DNA of 64,000 bases from Lacunisphaera sp. (GCA_029945445.1 JAQSCO010000048.1:27427-91426), one strand, 5' to 3'; positions 25,649-35,503 are shown, numbered from the stretch's first letter. Notes: generated from the sequence alone by a model not told the origin. Made by a program: numbers and translations.

Positions 25649-26380
25649 CTATGGCCCCACCAAAACGCGGTAGCGGCCCGGGCTCAGGCGTTCGCCCAGT
25701 CTGAATGATTTTACAAAATAGGAACGGAAGAAACTATCAATCTCTTCCCAGCCGGATCCGCTTACCAGCACCAGATCACCAACTATCCCGGCGCTGTTTA
25801 CGACTGCCAGAAATTCCAAGGGCGCAAAATCCGATCGTGGCAGCGGGAGGCCTCTAAGTGATTGGGCCATAGTGTTTTTACTGACAACCAAGTTCCTGAT
25901 TTCCACGAAAGCACTGCGCTCCTCCAAGGCCGAATGCGGCACGTCAATCTGTCCCACACCGGCAAATGGCGCCTCATTGCCTTGGGCAACCACATCCGCC
26001 AGCCGCTCCGGCACCACCGCCGCTTCGCTGCCGTAGCTTTTGATACTTTGGTCACCCAGCGTGATTTTCTCCCCGAAATTCTCGAAGACCTTCCCCGGCT
26101 GGCGGCGCATGCTTTGCGGCAATGGCCGCTGGCCGAAATTCCATTCGGTCGGGAAAAATAGCGGCGTCGGGTCCATCAATTCCGCCTGCTCGCGCAAAAC
26201 TTGGTCCCCCGCCCCCGTGCCTGCCCCGGCCAGCCGCACGAAGGGCGCCTTCCCCGAAGCCGTCACCGCCGTCACCGCGGGCTTCACCCGCGCCGTGTTC
26301 CACCACACGCCCGTCACCATCACGGCCGAAGCCAGCCCGATCCAGACGCGGCGCTTGATTTCGATTTTCCCGATGCGCAT
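25649..26380 (-). CDS. Membrane-anchored protein with TonB-like C-terminus
   Basis: It has 243 residues, with a short basic cytoplasmic N-terminus, one membrane helix (about residues 12-27, VWIGLASAVMVTGVWW) and a periplasmic remainder. The last 55 residues (FLAVVNSAGIVGDLVLVSGS, then a helix and GRYRVLVGP) follow the strand-helix-strand rhythm and the VNSAG...SGS spacing of TonB C-terminal domains, but identity is low. The Pro/Lys-rich linker of classic TonB is absent. It is the last gene after exbB and exbD, the place where a TonB would sit, with a 10-base gap. The ATG at 26378-26380 is chosen over an upstream open stretch inside exbD. The TonB role is inference. Confidence 0.7.
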   Translation of the reverse strand: MRIGKIEIKRRVWIGLASAVMVTGVWWNTARVKPAVTAVTASGKAPFVRLAGAGTGAGDQVLREQAELMDPTPLFFPTEWNFGQRPLPQSMRRQPGKVFENFGEKITLGDQSIKSYGSEAAVVPERLADVVAQGNEAPFAGVGQIDVPHSALEERSAFVEIRNLVVSKNTMAQSLRGLPLPRSDFAPLEFLAVVNSAGIVGDLVLVSGSGWEEIDSFFRSYFVKSFRLGERLSPGRYRVLVGP

Positions 26381-26390
26381 GGGCGCCTCT

Positions 26391-26855
26391 TTATTTCGTC
26401 TGCTCCTGCGCGGACTGCGGCTCGGCCGCGAGCAACACGTTGGCAAAGCCGACCGACTTCGCCATCTCGCATAGGTCGGCAAATGCCTGTACCGACACTT
26501 GCCGGTCCGCGCGCACAAGCATCACGGCTCCGGGATGGTTTTTCACGTAGCCTTCCATGTGTTTCCGCAGTTCCGACAGCGAATACATGCCGCCCTCGAA
26601 TAAAATAATCCGGTCGCTCCGGTAGCTCACCACCACGGACGCCGCGCCGGCGCCCTGCGACGCGGTCCCGACCGACGGCAGGACCAATGTGCCCGGCTCG
26701 CCCACCCCGACCGGCAATCCCGGCGCCAGCACAAAACTCGAACCGAACAGGCTGAAGAAAAGCACGATCACCCCGACGTTCACCCACGCGACGAAATCGA
26801 GGTCGCGCGGCGGCGGGCTCATCCGCGATTCCAGCTCAAGCGGGCGCGTGATCAT
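26391..26855 (-). CDS. exbD: ExbD/TolR-family protein with Asn at the proton-site position
   Basis: Normally the partner of ExbB in a proton-driven inner-membrane motor. It has 154 residues. One membrane helix (about residues 21-40, FVAWVNVGVIVLFFSLFG) is followed by SSFVLAPGLPVGV and a periplasmic domain with VVVSYRSDRIILFEGGMYSL. In the family this helix carries an essential Asp (xxVDVxxxLLIFF). Here the aligned residue is N26 (codon AAC, read directly). D18 and D20 lie just before the helix and might substitute. The ATG overlaps the exbB stop by four bases. Confidence 0.85.
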   Translation of the reverse strand: MITRPLELESRMSPPPRDLDFVAWVNVGVIVLFFSLFGSSFVLAPGLPVGVGEPGTLVLPSVGTASQGAGAASVVVSYRSDRIILFEGGMYSLSELRKHMEGYVKNHPGAVMLVRADRQVSVQAFADLCEMAKSVGFANVLLAAEPQSAQEQTK

Positions 26856-27496
26856 TTTTTCTCCCCCGCGCCGTTCCGATATTCGCGGAGCAGGAAGCGC
26901 ATCAGCTCGCTGCCCGCCCACTCCATGTCCTGCACGAGCGCCCGCACGCGGCCCGTCAGGAAATGCCGCGCGAGGTGCGCCGGGATCGCCACCGCGAGGC
27001 CGGCCGCCGCCGTCAGCAGCGCCTCCCACATGCCGCCGGCCAGCACCGCGGCGGTCGCGTAGTTGCCGCCCTGGTTGAAGAGCCAGAAGGTCTTGATCAT
27101 CCCGAGCAGCGTGCCGAGCAGGCCGAACAGCGGCGCGATCTGCGCGATGGCCGCGAGGGCGCTGATGCGCCGCTCCAGCACGGGAATCTCCACGATCGCC
27201 GCCTCCTGGATCGCGAACCGCATCGCGGGCTCGTCGTCCGTCGCGTGCCGCAGCCCGGCCTTCACCACCTTCGCCACCGGCCCGGGCGTTTCCTCCGCCA
27301 GTGTCAGCGCCTCCATCAGGCGCTGCTTCAGCAGCAGGTTCTTGATGCCGTTGAGAAATTCCGTGGACTTGATCTGCCCGCGGTGCAGGAAGAGCGCGCG
27401 CTCGGCGAAGATGATCAGCGCCGCCAGCCCGAGCCCGACGAGCAGCCACATCACCGGGCCGCCCTTGGCGAAGGCACTGTAACTGAAAGCGTTCAT
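26852..27496 (-). CDS. exbB: ExbB/TolQ/MotA-family proton channel protein
   Basis: Pentamer-forming subunit of the proton-driven motor. It has 214 residues and three membrane segments, at about 14-34, 115-140 and 155-178. The pore signatures are intact: APLFGLLGTLLGMIKTF with T129 and LLTAAAGLAVAIPAHLARHF with T162, matching the two channel threonines of E. coli ExbB. The stop overlaps the exbD start in ATGA form. A TPR protein gene precedes it by 49 bases. Start ATG at 27494-27496. Confidence 0.93.
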   Translation of the reverse strand: MNAFSYSAFAKGGPVMWLLVGLGLAALIIFAERALFLHRGQIKSTEFLNGIKNLLLKQRLMEALTLAEETPGPVAKVVKAGLRHATDDEPAMRFAIQEAAIVEIPVLERRISALAAIAQIAPLFGLLGTLLGMIKTFWLFNQGGNYATAAVLAGGMWEALLTAAAGLAVAIPAHLARHFLTGRVRALVQDMEWAGSELMRFLLREYRNGAGEKK

Positions 27497-27545
27497 CGGG
27501 TCGCGCGCATCATGCGCGGCGCCGGGCGGTCGTAAATGCCAAAGC

Positions 27546-30164
27546 TCACGGCTTTGTCCCCCCGGTCGTGCGGGACCGCGCGAGCTTCGCCTGCGCCTGC
27601 ACCGTGCCGCTCAATTTGTAGTCGACGATCAGCTGATACGCCCGCTGGGCCTCGTCGAGCCGGCCCGCGTCCTCGTGGATCTGCCCCAGCTCCAGCAACG
27701 CGCGCGAAATCCAGTAGCGGCCCTTCGCGCCGAGCTGCGCCGCCTGCGTCGCGTCGAGGAGGAACGCGTCCACCACCGACCAGAAAACCGTCTGGGCCTT
27801 GGCCGGCTGCGCGCGCTTGGCCAGCGCGTAGCCCCACTTGAAGCCGGCCTCCGCGCGCAGATCCACCGGCGCGGACGGCAGGTCGCGCAGCCGCTCGAAG
27901 AGCGCCGCCGCGCTCTCGTAGTTCGCCAGGCTGTTGGCGCCCTGGGCAAAGAGCGAGTCGGCCAGGGCCAGCTGCGCGAGCAGGATGTCCGGGTGCTGGC
28001 CCTGGTTGTTGATCAGGCTCTCATAGATCTGCCGGGCCGCGGGAAAGTCATTCAGCTTCCGCAGCAGGTCGCCCTGCTTCAGCAGCACGTAGAAAACCAG
28101 TTCGTCCGCGGGGTAATTTTTAATCAGCCGGTCGAGCAGATTGTAGGCTTCCGCCAGTTGCCGGTCGAGTCCCTGCCGCTCAAGGTTCAGGGCCGCCTCG
28201 TAGAGCGCGAGGGGGGCGTATTCGCTCTGCTTGTATTCGGCCGTGTCCACAAAACTGATGAGCACGCGCTGCGCCGCCGCCATGTCGCCGCCCTGCGTCA
28301 GGTAGCCCGCCTGCACGAGGTAGGAATACTGGGCCGCGGCCGTGCCGCGGAACTCCGTGCGCAACTGCTCCAGCAGGGCGAAGCCCTCCTTGTCGCGGTT
28401 GAGCGCGAGCAACGCCTGCGCTTTCAGCAGCTGGGCCATGCTGGTGACGTTCGTGCGCAGCGCGGCGTCGGGCTGCGCGGCGGGCGACAGCGCCCCGAGC
28501 AGTTCGTCCGCCTGCCGCAGCGTGACGTCGGGCTGGCCGTTGTCGAACGAGAGCTTCGCGCGCAGCCACATGAGCCGGATCCGCAATTCCTCCGGCACCC
28601 CTTGGGCGCCGCCGGCGAGCAGCCGGTTCACCCGCGCGTAGGCCGCCGGCGCCTGCCCGCGCACCTGCAGTTCCTTCACTAGATTCCATTCGGCTTGCCA
28701 GCGGTTGACCGCGTCGAACGCGGGGTTCGCCGCGGCCTCGTCGAGTTGCTTGGCGGCGACATCAAGCTGGTCCGCCCGAATGTCGGAGAGCACCAGTTGG
28801 AAAATCAACACGCCCGCGGGCACGACGGCCGGCGGCTCGTGCATGGCCGCAAGGGCCGCCTCGTAGGCGGCGGCGGCGTTCTTGTAGTCCTCGGCCCGGA
28901 AAAATGCCTCCGCCAGCAGCACCCCCAGTTCATTGCGTTCGCGGCCCGGCGCAATGACTCCCCGCAGCTGGGCGATCACGTCCGCCGCAGCCCGGTAGCG
29001 TTTCACGTCCCACGCCACGGCCAGCCGCACGCCCAGGGCCGCCGCCTTCAGCGGCGTGCCGGGATAGCGTTCAAGCAAGGCGCGGGCGTCCTCCTCCGCG
29101 GGGGCATAGGCCTTGTCGGCGAGCGCCGCCTGGGCTCGCGCCAGCAGCAGGTCCTCGATGATGGGGTGCTGCGTGGGTGCGCCGATGAGTTCGCTCAGGT
29201 CGCGCCGGAGCTGTTCGCGCTCCGCCGGGTTGTTCGCCCCGCGCGCCAGCAATTGCAGGGCGAGGCGCTGGGTCTCGGGCTTCTGGCCGTCGCTCAGCAA
29301 TTGCTTGAAGGCCTGCCGGCCGGCGACGCTCCGCTCGCCCGCGATCAGGCCGAGCATCAGGCCGAGCTGGTCGGCGGCGTCCCGCTCGGTCGCGGGCACC
29401 ACGGCGAGCTGGCGCTGCAACAGGGCCTGGGCCTCGCCGGCGCGCCCAAGCGCGGCCAGCGCCGCGGCGTAGGTGCGCACGTAGGTGTAGCCGGTGCGCG
29501 TGCCCTGGAAGCGTTCCATGTTGCCCCGCAGGGCGGTGAGCTGCGCCTCGCTGGTCTGGTTGGCGCGCAGGCGGTTTTGCTCCTGCCCGAGCAGGAAGCG
29601 CGCGCGTTGCAGTTCGGACACCGCGGCCCTCCCCGCCTGTTCATAGAGATTGTTCGCCGCCACGGTGTCACCGTCGGCATCCGCCACCTGGGCCTGGAGG
29701 AAATACCACCAGCCGCGGTCGGTCGCCGGCAGCTCGTCGATCCTGCCCGCCGCCAGCGCGGCCTTGGCGGGCAGGATGCGCCGCGCGTTCGCGGCGAGGA
29801 GCCCCGCGCGCAACTGATACGCGGCGTTGCGCGGCCCGTCGTAGCTCGAAAGGATTTTCTCCGCGTCCGCCAGCTCGCCGGCGTCAAGCTGCGCGGTCAC
29901 CAGCGCGAGCGTCAGGCGGGGCCGGCTGTCCGCCGGCACGTCCATGTCATGCAGCAGGTCGCGGTAGATGCCCGCCGCCGTCGCGGGAAACCCGGCCTGC
30001 AGCGCGGCGTTCGCGCGGCCCTCCGCCACGATCCAGCTGCCGGGCACCAGGACCGCCGGCGAAACCGGCCCGGCCAGCGGACTCGGGCCCGCGGGTTGCG
30101 CGGCGAGCCGGCCGCCAGCCAACGCAATGCTCAGGGTAAGGAGTAGGCGCACCGGCAACTTCAT
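27546..30164 (-). CDS. Secreted TPR-repeat protein, first gene of the Exb-like operon
   Basis: It has 872 residues. A signal peptide (MKLPVRLLLTLSIALAGGRL with an Ala-rich cleavage region) is followed by helix pairs throughout. TPR-like units are clear, for example ALGRAGEAQALLQRQLAV, LEELGQIHEDAGRLDEAQRA-type repeats near the C-terminus and AYNLLDRLIKNYPADELVFY. It is probably periplasmic and serves as a protein-interaction scaffold. The 49-base spacing to exbB suggests one transcript and a shared envelope function. The chosen ATG is at 30162-30164; upstream in-frame sequence lies in the divergent promoter gap. Exact partners are unknown. Confidence 0.85.
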   Translation of the reverse strand: MKLPVRLLLTLSIALAGGRLAAQPAGPSPLAGPVSPAVLVPGSWIVAEGRANAALQAGFPATAAGIYRDLLHDMDVPADSRPRLTLALVTAQLDAGELADAEKILSSYDGPRNAAYQLRAGLLAANARRILPAKAALAAGRIDELPATDRGWWYFLQAQVADADGDTVAANNLYEQAGRAAVSELQRARFLLGQEQNRLRANQTSEAQLTALRGNMERFQGTRTGYTYVRTYAAALAALGRAGEAQALLQRQLAVVPATERDAADQLGLMLGLIAGERSVAGRQAFKQLLSDGQKPETQRLALQLLARGANNPAEREQLRRDLSELIGAPTQHPIIEDLLLARAQAALADKAYAPAEEDARALLERYPGTPLKAAALGVRLAVAWDVKRYRAAADVIAQLRGVIAPGRERNELGVLLAEAFFRAEDYKNAAAAYEAALAAMHEPPAVVPAGVLIFQLVLSDIRADQLDVAAKQLDEAAANPAFDAVNRWQAEWNLVKELQVRGQAPAAYARVNRLLAGGAQGVPEELRIRLMWLRAKLSFDNGQPDVTLRQADELLGALSPAAQPDAALRTNVTSMAQLLKAQALLALNRDKEGFALLEQLRTEFRGTAAAQYSYLVQAGYLTQGGDMAAAQRVLISFVDTAEYKQSEYAPLALYEAALNLERQGLDRQLAEAYNLLDRLIKNYPADELVFYVLLKQGDLLRKLNDFPAARQIYESLINNQGQHPDILLAQLALADSLFAQGANSLANYESAAALFERLRDLPSAPVDLRAEAGFKWGYALAKRAQPAKAQTVFWSVVDAFLLDATQAAQLGAKGRYWISRALLELGQIHEDAGRLDEAQRAYQLIVDYKLSGTVQAQAKLARSRTTGGTKP

Positions 30165-30312
30165 GGATGGCGGCAGCGTGCCGCCCGTCCCGCCGCGTGG
30201 CAAGCGCGCCTTGCCGGCTTGAAATATACCGTGGCAGTGTAACATGAAAATTCTCGCGCCTCCTCCCGCGTTGGGACAAGTTATCACCCGTTAAGTTCAA
30301 CCCTACTTCACT

Positions 30313-30915
30313 ATGAGTGCTGTCCTGATCGTCCTCGGAGTCCTGCTCCTTGCCGCCATCGTCCTCGGCCTGTGGGTCGCGGGTATCTACAACTCCCTCG
30401 TCACCCTGCGCAACCGCTTCAAGAACGCGTTCGCGCAGATCGATGTCCAGCTGAAGCGCCGCTACGACCTCATCCCGAACCTCGTCGAGGTCGCCAAGGG
30501 CTACATGAAGCACGAGAGCGGCACGCTCGAGGCCGTCATCGCCGCGCGCAACACCGCCTACGCTGCCTCCAAGGCCGCCGCCGCCAATCCGGCCGACGCC
30601 GCCGCGATGAAGGGCCTCCTGGGCGCCGAGTCCGGCCTCGCCGGTGCCATGTCGCGCCTGATGGTCGTCGCGGAGCAATACCCCGACCTCAAGGCCAACC
30701 AGAACATGATGCAGCTCACCGAGGAGATGACCTCCACGGAGAACAAGATCTCGTTCGCCCGCCAGGCCTACAACGACTCGGTCATGAGCTACAACACGAC
30801 CCGCGAGTCCTTCCCGACCAACCTTCTCGCCGGCATGTTCAACTTCGCCGAGGCCGCGCTCTTCGCCATCGAGAACGCCACGGAGCGCGCCGCCCCGCAG
30901 GTCAAGTTCACCTGA
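30313..30915 (+). CDS. lemA: LemA family protein
   Basis: It has 200 residues with one N-terminal membrane helix (about residues 4-25, [20 protein letters not shown]). A long helical domain carries the LemA signature [40 protein letters not shown], and the late [20 protein letters not shown] and [13 protein letters not shown]. The topology fits a helical bundle exposed outside the membrane. It heads a plus-strand run with a YbjQ-family gene and an M48 protease, a recurring LemA-protease association. Biochemical function is not established. Confidence 0.95.
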   Translation: MSAVLIVLGVLLLAAIVLGLWVAGIYNSLVTLRNRFKNAFAQIDVQLKRRYDLIPNLVEVAKGYMKHESGTLEAVIAARNTAYAASKAAAANPADAAAMKGLLGAESGLAGAMSRLMVVAEQYPDLKANQNMMQLTEEMTSTENKISFARQAYNDSVMSYNTTRESFPTNLLAGMFNFAEAALFAIENATERAAPQVKFT

Positions 30916-30937
30916 GCGCCGGCCGCCGGCTGCGTCC

Positions 30938-31261
30938 ATGCTCTCCACCACCAATCCGTCCCTGGCCGGCCAGCGCGTCACGAAGGAACTCGGCACGGTC
31001 CGCGGCATCGTCGTCCGTTCGCGCTCGGTCATCGGCAACATCGGCGCCAGCATCCAGACGATCTTCGGCGGCGACATCACCCTCTACACCGAGCTCTGCG
31101 AGCACGCGCGCCAGGACGCCTACGAGCGCATGTGCGCCCAGGCCCGCACGCTGGGTGCCAACGCGATCACCGGCCTGCGCTACGACGCCACTGAGATTGC
31201 GCCGAGCGTGACCGAGGTGCTCTGCTACGGCACGGCCGTCGTCGTCGAACCGGGAGCCTAG
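30938..31261 (+). CDS. YbjQ/UPF0145 family protein
   Basis: It has 107 residues. The family pattern is clear: [60 protein letters not shown] and a final strand ending [11 protein letters not shown]. Members form small pentamer-type assemblies of unknown function, sometimes labelled heavy-metal binding on weak grounds. It sits 22 bases after lemA and 16 before the M48 gene, so the three probably form one transcript. No signal peptide is seen. Confidence 0.92.
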   Translation: MLSTTNPSLAGQRVTKELGTVRGIVVRSRSVIGNIGASIQTIFGGDITLYTELCEHARQDAYERMCAQARTLGANAITGLRYDATEIAPSVTEVLCYGTAVVVEPGA

Positions 31262-31277
31262 CCAACCCGCCCGGGGC

Positions 31278-33278
31278 ATGGATTTCTTCGAAGCCCAGGA
31301 GCGCGCCCGGAAACGAACCAACCGGCTCGTCGTCCTGTTCGCGTTCGCCGTGCTGGGCACGATGCTCGCCGGCTACGTGGCCGCCATGCTGGCGGTCAAC
31401 TATGCCGGGGGCTCCAGCTCCCGCCGGGGCGGGTATTATTATGAGACGCGGCCGGCCGCCGTCTCCGACTGGTGGAACCCCGTGGTCTTCCTTTGGGTCG
31501 CGGGCGGCACCAGCGCCATCGTTGGGCTCGCGTCTCTTTATAAGTGGTCGCAGATGCGCGAAGGCGGCTCCGCCATCGCCGAAATGGTCGGCGGCCGGCC
31601 GGTCGACCCCAAGACGACCGACCTCCGCGAGCGCAAGCTGCTCAACATCGTCGAGGAAATGTCCATCGCCTCCGGCATCCCGATGCCCGCCGTCTACGTG
31701 CTCGAGGACGAGCCCGGCCTGAACGCCTTCGCCGCCGGCCTCACCACCAGCGACGCCGCCGTGTGCGTCACGCGCGGCTCGCTCGACAAGCTCACGCGCG
31801 ACGAGCTGCAGGGCGTCATCGGCCACGAGTTCAGCCATATCCTCAACGGCGACATGAAGCTGAACGTGCGCATCACGGCGATCGTCTTCGGCATCCTCTT
31901 CATCGGTCTCATTGGCCGGGGCATCCTCCAGTCCCTCGGCCGCGGGCGCTCCAGCGGCGGCAAGAAGGACGGCGGCGTGGTCGCCCTCCTGGGCCTCGGG
32001 CTCGCGCTGATGGTCATCGGCTACATCGGCTACTTCTTCGGCCGGCTCATCCAGGCCGCCGTGTCGCGCCAGCGCGAGTTTTTGGCCGACGCCTCCGCCG
32101 TGCAGTTCACGCGCAATCCCGGCGGCATCACCGGCGCGCTCCGGAAAATCGGCGGCTACGCGCTCGGCGGCAACGTCGTCGGCCGTAACACCGCGGAGCT
32201 CGGCCACTTTTTCTTCGCGCAGGCCTTCATCTCCAACTTCGGCGGGCTCTGGGCCACGCATCCGCCGCTCGCGGAACGCATCCGCGCCGTCGATCCCACC
32301 TGGGACGGCAAGCTTTACGAGCCGGAGGAAGTGGTGGACATCGCGCACGAGACCTTTGCCACCGCCGGCTTCGGCGGCGGCACGCGTTTCCCGGCCAACG
32401 AAACCCTCGAGCGTGTCCACGCGGCGCCGGCGGACATTCCCCCCTCTCTTGCGATCAAGCCGGTGGCCTTCAAGCCGGCCCACATCGTCGCGGACATCGG
32501 CGCGGTCACGGAGTCGCACTTCCGCCATGCCCAGCTGCTGCTCGAGACGATTCCCGCCCGGCTGCGCGAGTCCACCCGCGATCCCGCCGCCGCGCAGGTC
32601 CTGGTCTACGGCCTCCTGCTCAACGGCGACAAGGCCGCGCGCGACCACCAGCAGCAGCTCGTGGAAAAATTCGCCGGGCCCGGGGCCGCCACCGCGCTGG
32701 CCGGCCTGCGCACCGCCCTCAGCCTGCTTGAACCCGTCGCGCGCCTGCCGCTGCTGCAGCTCTCGATGCCGGCCCTGCGCACGCTCGACCGCGCCGCGCT
32801 CGACCGCTTCGTCACCACGCTCGACGAGCTCGTGCACGCCGACGGCGTGGTCACGCCCTTCGAATACGCGATGCAGAAGATGCTCCTCAGCCAGCTGGAG
32901 CTCGCGAAGCAACCGGTCCAACGCGTGCAGTTCGAATCGTTCGACGCCGTGCGCAGCGAAATCGCCGTCGTGCTCTCCTCGCTGGCGCATCTCAGCCCCA
33001 AGGACTCCGCCGGCGCCTTCGCCGAAGGCGCGGGCCAGATGCCGGTCATCCGCGACCAGCTCGCGCTGCTCCCGGCCGCCGCCTGCGGCCTCGCGCAAGT
33101 CGACGCCGCGCTCGACAAGCTCGTCCTGAGCACGCTGCCCATCAAGCAGCGCCTGCTGGTGGCCGCGGGCCATGTCATCGCGAACGATGGCACCGTGACG
33201 GTCGAGGAAGGCGAGCTCTACCGCGCCTTCAGCGCCACGCTGGGCTGCCCGATGCCTTCGCTGGGCCAGGCCGCCTGA
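31278..33278 (+). CDS. M48-family membrane metalloprotease with TerB-like C-terminal region
   Basis: It has 666 residues. Two N-terminal membrane helices (about 18-41 and 68-88) precede the HtpX-like catalytic domain. That domain has [20 protein letters not shown], the zinc motif H183-E-F-S-H187 and the third ligand region [13 protein letters not shown] (E267). Two more hydrophobic segments (about 196-216 and 235-255) flank it. The C-terminal 280 or so residues are soluble and helical and contain two TerB-like patterns, [20 protein letters not shown] and [17 protein letters not shown]. HtpX alone is about 290 residues. Role: probably inner-membrane protein quality control, working with the LemA partner upstream. 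Confidence 0.9.
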   Translation: MDFFEAQERARKRTNRLVVLFAFAVLGTMLAGYVAAMLAVNYAGGSSSRRGGYYYETRPAAVSDWWNPVVFLWVAGGTSAIVGLASLYKWSQMREGGSAIAEMVGGRPVDPKTTDLRERKLLNIVEEMSIASGIPMPAVYVLEDEPGLNAFAAGLTTSDAAVCVTRGSLDKLTRDELQGVIGHEFSHILNGDMKLNVRITAIVFGILFIGLIGRGILQSLGRGRSSGGKKDGGVVALLGLGLALMVIGYIGYFFGRLIQAAVSRQREFLADASAVQFTRNPGGITGALRKIGGYALGGNVVGRNTAELGHFFFAQAFISNFGGLWATHPPLAERIRAVDPTWDGKLYEPEEVVDIAHETFATAGFGGGTRFPANETLERVHAAPADIPPSLAIKPVAFKPAHIVADIGAVTESHFRHAQLLLETIPARLRESTRDPAAAQVLVYGLLLNGDKAARDHQQQLVEKFAGPGAATALAGLRTALSLLEPVARLPLLQLSMPALRTLDRAALDRFVTTLDELVHADGVVTPFEYAMQKMLLSQLELAKQPVQRVQFESFDAVRSEIAVVLSSLAHLSPKDSAGAFAEGAGQMPVIRDQLALLPAAACGLAQVDAALDKLVLSTLPIKQRLLVAAGHVIANDGTVTVEEGELYRAFSATLGCPMPSLGQAA

Positions 33279-33346
33279 AGAAGAAACGGACCGGAGGTTA
33301 CCCTTGTCAGCCCGCGGGATCGCGGGCATTGAGGATTTCCCGCGCC

Positions 33347-35068
33347 ATGTCCTATCCCGTTCCGCCCAACGACACCGCCCGCGTGCAGCAATTGCGGTCC
33401 CTCGGCATACTGGATACGCGGCCCGAACCGGAATTCGACGATCTGGCCCTGCTGGCTTCGCAGATCTGCCAGACCCCCATCGCCCTCGTGAGCCTGGTTG
33501 ACGCCACCCGGCAATGGTTCAAGGCACGGGTTGGCCTCGCCGCGGCGGAAACGCCGCGCGAACATTCGTTTTGCAGCCACGCCATCTGCGAACCGGAACG
33601 GGAATTCTTTTTCGTGCCGGACGCCACCGCCGACCAGCGCTTCGCCCAGAACCCGCTCGTGACTGGCGACCCTGGCATTCGCTTTTACGCCGGCACGCCG
33701 CTCATCACGCAGGACGGAACCGCGCTGGGCACTCTCTGTATCATCGATCGCAAGCCGCGCGAACTGACCGAGGAACAGAAGCGCGCCCTGCGCGTGCTCC
33801 GGCGCTACATCATCAACGCCCTCGAACTCCGGCGGCTCATCCACGTCCAGCAGACGACCATCGGCCAGCTGCACGAGACCCAGGTCTCGTTGGAGAAAGC
33901 GCGGACCGAGGCCGAGGCCGCCACGAAGGCGAAGAGCCGGTTCCTCGCCCTGATGAGCCATGAGATCCGCACGCCGATGAATGCCATCATCGGCATGAGC
34001 ACCCTCCTGCACGACACGCCGCTCAACGCCGAGCAGCGTGACTACGCCGAGACCATCGGCGCGAGCAGCGACCTGCTGCTCACGCTCATCAACGACATCC
34101 TCGACTTTTCCAAGATCGAGGCCGGGCAGCTGGAGCTCGAGCGCGCCGCGTTTTCCCCGGCGGAGAGCGTGCAAATCGCGCTGACGATGGTGACCGCGGC
34201 CGCCAAGGCCAAAGGCCTGCAGCTTGATTCTTCCCTCGCGGCTGACTTGCCGGCCGCCGTGCTGGGCGACCGCACGCGCCTGAACCAGATCCTGGTCAAC
34301 CTGCTCGCCAACGCGGTGAAATTCACCCGGCAGGGCCAGGTCCGCGTCACCGCCGCCGTCGCGCCTGCCGCCAACGGACAGGTTGAGTTGCATTTCGCCG
34401 TCAGCGACACCGGCATCGGCATTCCCTCCGACCGGCTCGACCGGCTTTTCCGGGAGTTCAGCCAGGCGGAGGCCTCGACCACCCGCCAGTTCGGCGGCAC
34501 CGGCCTGGGGCTGGCCATCAGCAAGCTTCTCGCCGAGTTGCACGGCGGCCGCATCTGGATCGAAAGCCAGCCGGGCACCGGCTCGACCTTTCACTTCACC
34601 ATTTTGGCCGGACCGGCCGGGACGGAGGCCCGGACCACGCCAAAGGAGGCGACCGGACTCGACCCCGGCTTCGCCACGCGCCACCCCGCCCGGGTGCTGC
34701 TGGTCGAGGATAACGCCGTGAACCAGAAGGTCGCCGTGCAACTGCTCCGGCGGCTCGGCTACCAGCCCACGGTCGCCGCCAATGGTCGCGAGGCCCTCGG
34801 GGCGCTGCGGCAGCAATCCTTTGACCTCGTCTTCATGGATGTGGAGATGCCCGACATGGACGGCCCGACGGCGGTCGCGCACATCCGCCGCGAGTTTGCC
34901 CCGGCCGCCCAGCCCGTCATCGTCGCCCTCACCGCCCACGCGATGAGCGGCGACCGCGAGCGCGCCCAGCTCGGCGGCATGGACGATTACCTCACCAAAC
35001 CGCTGCGCGTGAACGAACTCCAGCGCGTGCTCGCCCGGATCCCGGAATTGCGCGCCCGCGGGGCCTAG
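33347..35068 (+). CDS. Soluble GAF hybrid histidine kinase
   Basis: It has 573 residues and no membrane segment. Domain order: GAF (about 10-160, with [20 protein letters not shown] and [18 protein letters not shown]), a coiled coil, and HisKA with H205 in [14 protein letters not shown]. Then HATPase ([49 protein letters not shown]) and a C-terminal receiver with [14 protein letters not shown], phospho-acceptor D498 in [11 protein letters not shown] and LTKPLR. The frame is open from a TTG six codons earlier; the ATG at 33347 has GAGG upstream. No cognate Hpt or output protein lies nearby. Signal unknown. Confidence 0.93.
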   Translation: MSYPVPPNDTARVQQLRSLGILDTRPEPEFDDLALLASQICQTPIALVSLVDATRQWFKARVGLAAAETPREHSFCSHAICEPEREFFFVPDATADQRFAQNPLVTGDPGIRFYAGTPLITQDGTALGTLCIIDRKPRELTEEQKRALRVLRRYIINALELRRLIHVQQTTIGQLHETQVSLEKARTEAEAATKAKSRFLALMSHEIRTPMNAIIGMSTLLHDTPLNAEQRDYAETIGASSDLLLTLINDILDFSKIEAGQLELERAAFSPAESVQIALTMVTAAAKAKGLQLDSSLAADLPAAVLGDRTRLNQILVNLLANAVKFTRQGQVRVTAAVAPAANGQVELHFAVSDTGIGIPSDRLDRLFREFSQAEASTTRQFGGTGLGLAISKLLAELHGGRIWIESQPGTGSTFHFTILAGPAGTEARTTPKEATGLDPGFATRHPARVLLVEDNAVNQKVAVQLLRRLGYQPTVAANGREALGALRQQSFDLVFMDVEMPDMDGPTAVAHIRREFAPAAQPVIVALTAHAMSGDRERAQLGGMDDYLTKPLRVNELQRVLARIPELRARGA

Positions 35069-35069
35069 G

Positions 35070-35199
35070 GCGGTTTAAGAAATGTCGTAGCCGAATCGGG
35101 CGTGGACGAGCCACGCCCCTACATGCCTCATCGTAGGGGCGCGCCTTGTGCGCGCCCGGTTTGGTGGCAATCCAACGGCTACACTTCTATTTGAACCGC
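35070..35199. repeat. Nested inverted-repeat element with two internal hairpins
   Basis: This fills the convergent gap between the kinase gene and the small membrane protein gene almost exactly. The outer arms GCGGTTT (35070-35076) and GAACCGC (35193-35199) and GTAGCCG/CGGCTAC (35087-35093, 35176-35182) can pair. Inside are two perfect stems, GGGCGTGG/CCACGCCC (35098-35118) and GGGCGCGC/GCGCGCCC (35137-35157). The whole folds as a three-way junction. It looks like a non-coding mobile palindromic element and may also act as a two-way terminator. Confidence 0.7.
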
Positions 35200-35200
35200 T

Positions 35201-35503
35201 CTAGTGCCGGAGCTGGTTGATCACGATCGCGAGCACGATCGACCCGGCGATCAGGCCGCGCGCGTAGAGCGTGCGCTTCGCCTCGTCGGGGAGGAGCAGG
35301 GCCTCGCGCTTCGCCAGCCACATGAAGAAAACCGCCGGCAGAATCAGCGCGTAGAGCCAGTGCACGCCCAGCCGCGTGAGCAGCACGTTCACCGCGTGCG
35401 ATAGTGGCCAGCCGAGCATGAACGTGGCGAAGAGCAGCGCGAACGTCACGCTCCGGCCCTTGAAGCCGCGCCACAGCCAGGAGATTGCAAACGGGTTGAC
35501 CAT
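35201..35503 (-). CDS. Small three-helix membrane protein, unknown function
   Basis: It has 100 residues. A basic start with MVNPFAISWLWRGFKGRS is followed by three hydrophobic stretches at about 20-38, 47-63 and 83-97. I do not recognise a family. Its ATG (35501-35503) overlaps a plus-strand ATG at 35502 in the sequence CATG, but the sufE start is probably further on, leaving a 64-base divergent gap. Good hydrophobic periodicity supports a real gene. It could still be a chance frame, given the GC-rich background. Confidence 0.6.
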   Translation of the reverse strand: MVNPFAISWLWRGFKGRSVTFALLFATFMLGWPLSHAVNVLLTRLGVHWLYALILPAVFFMWLAKREALLLPDEAKRTLYARGLIAGSIVLAIVINQLRH

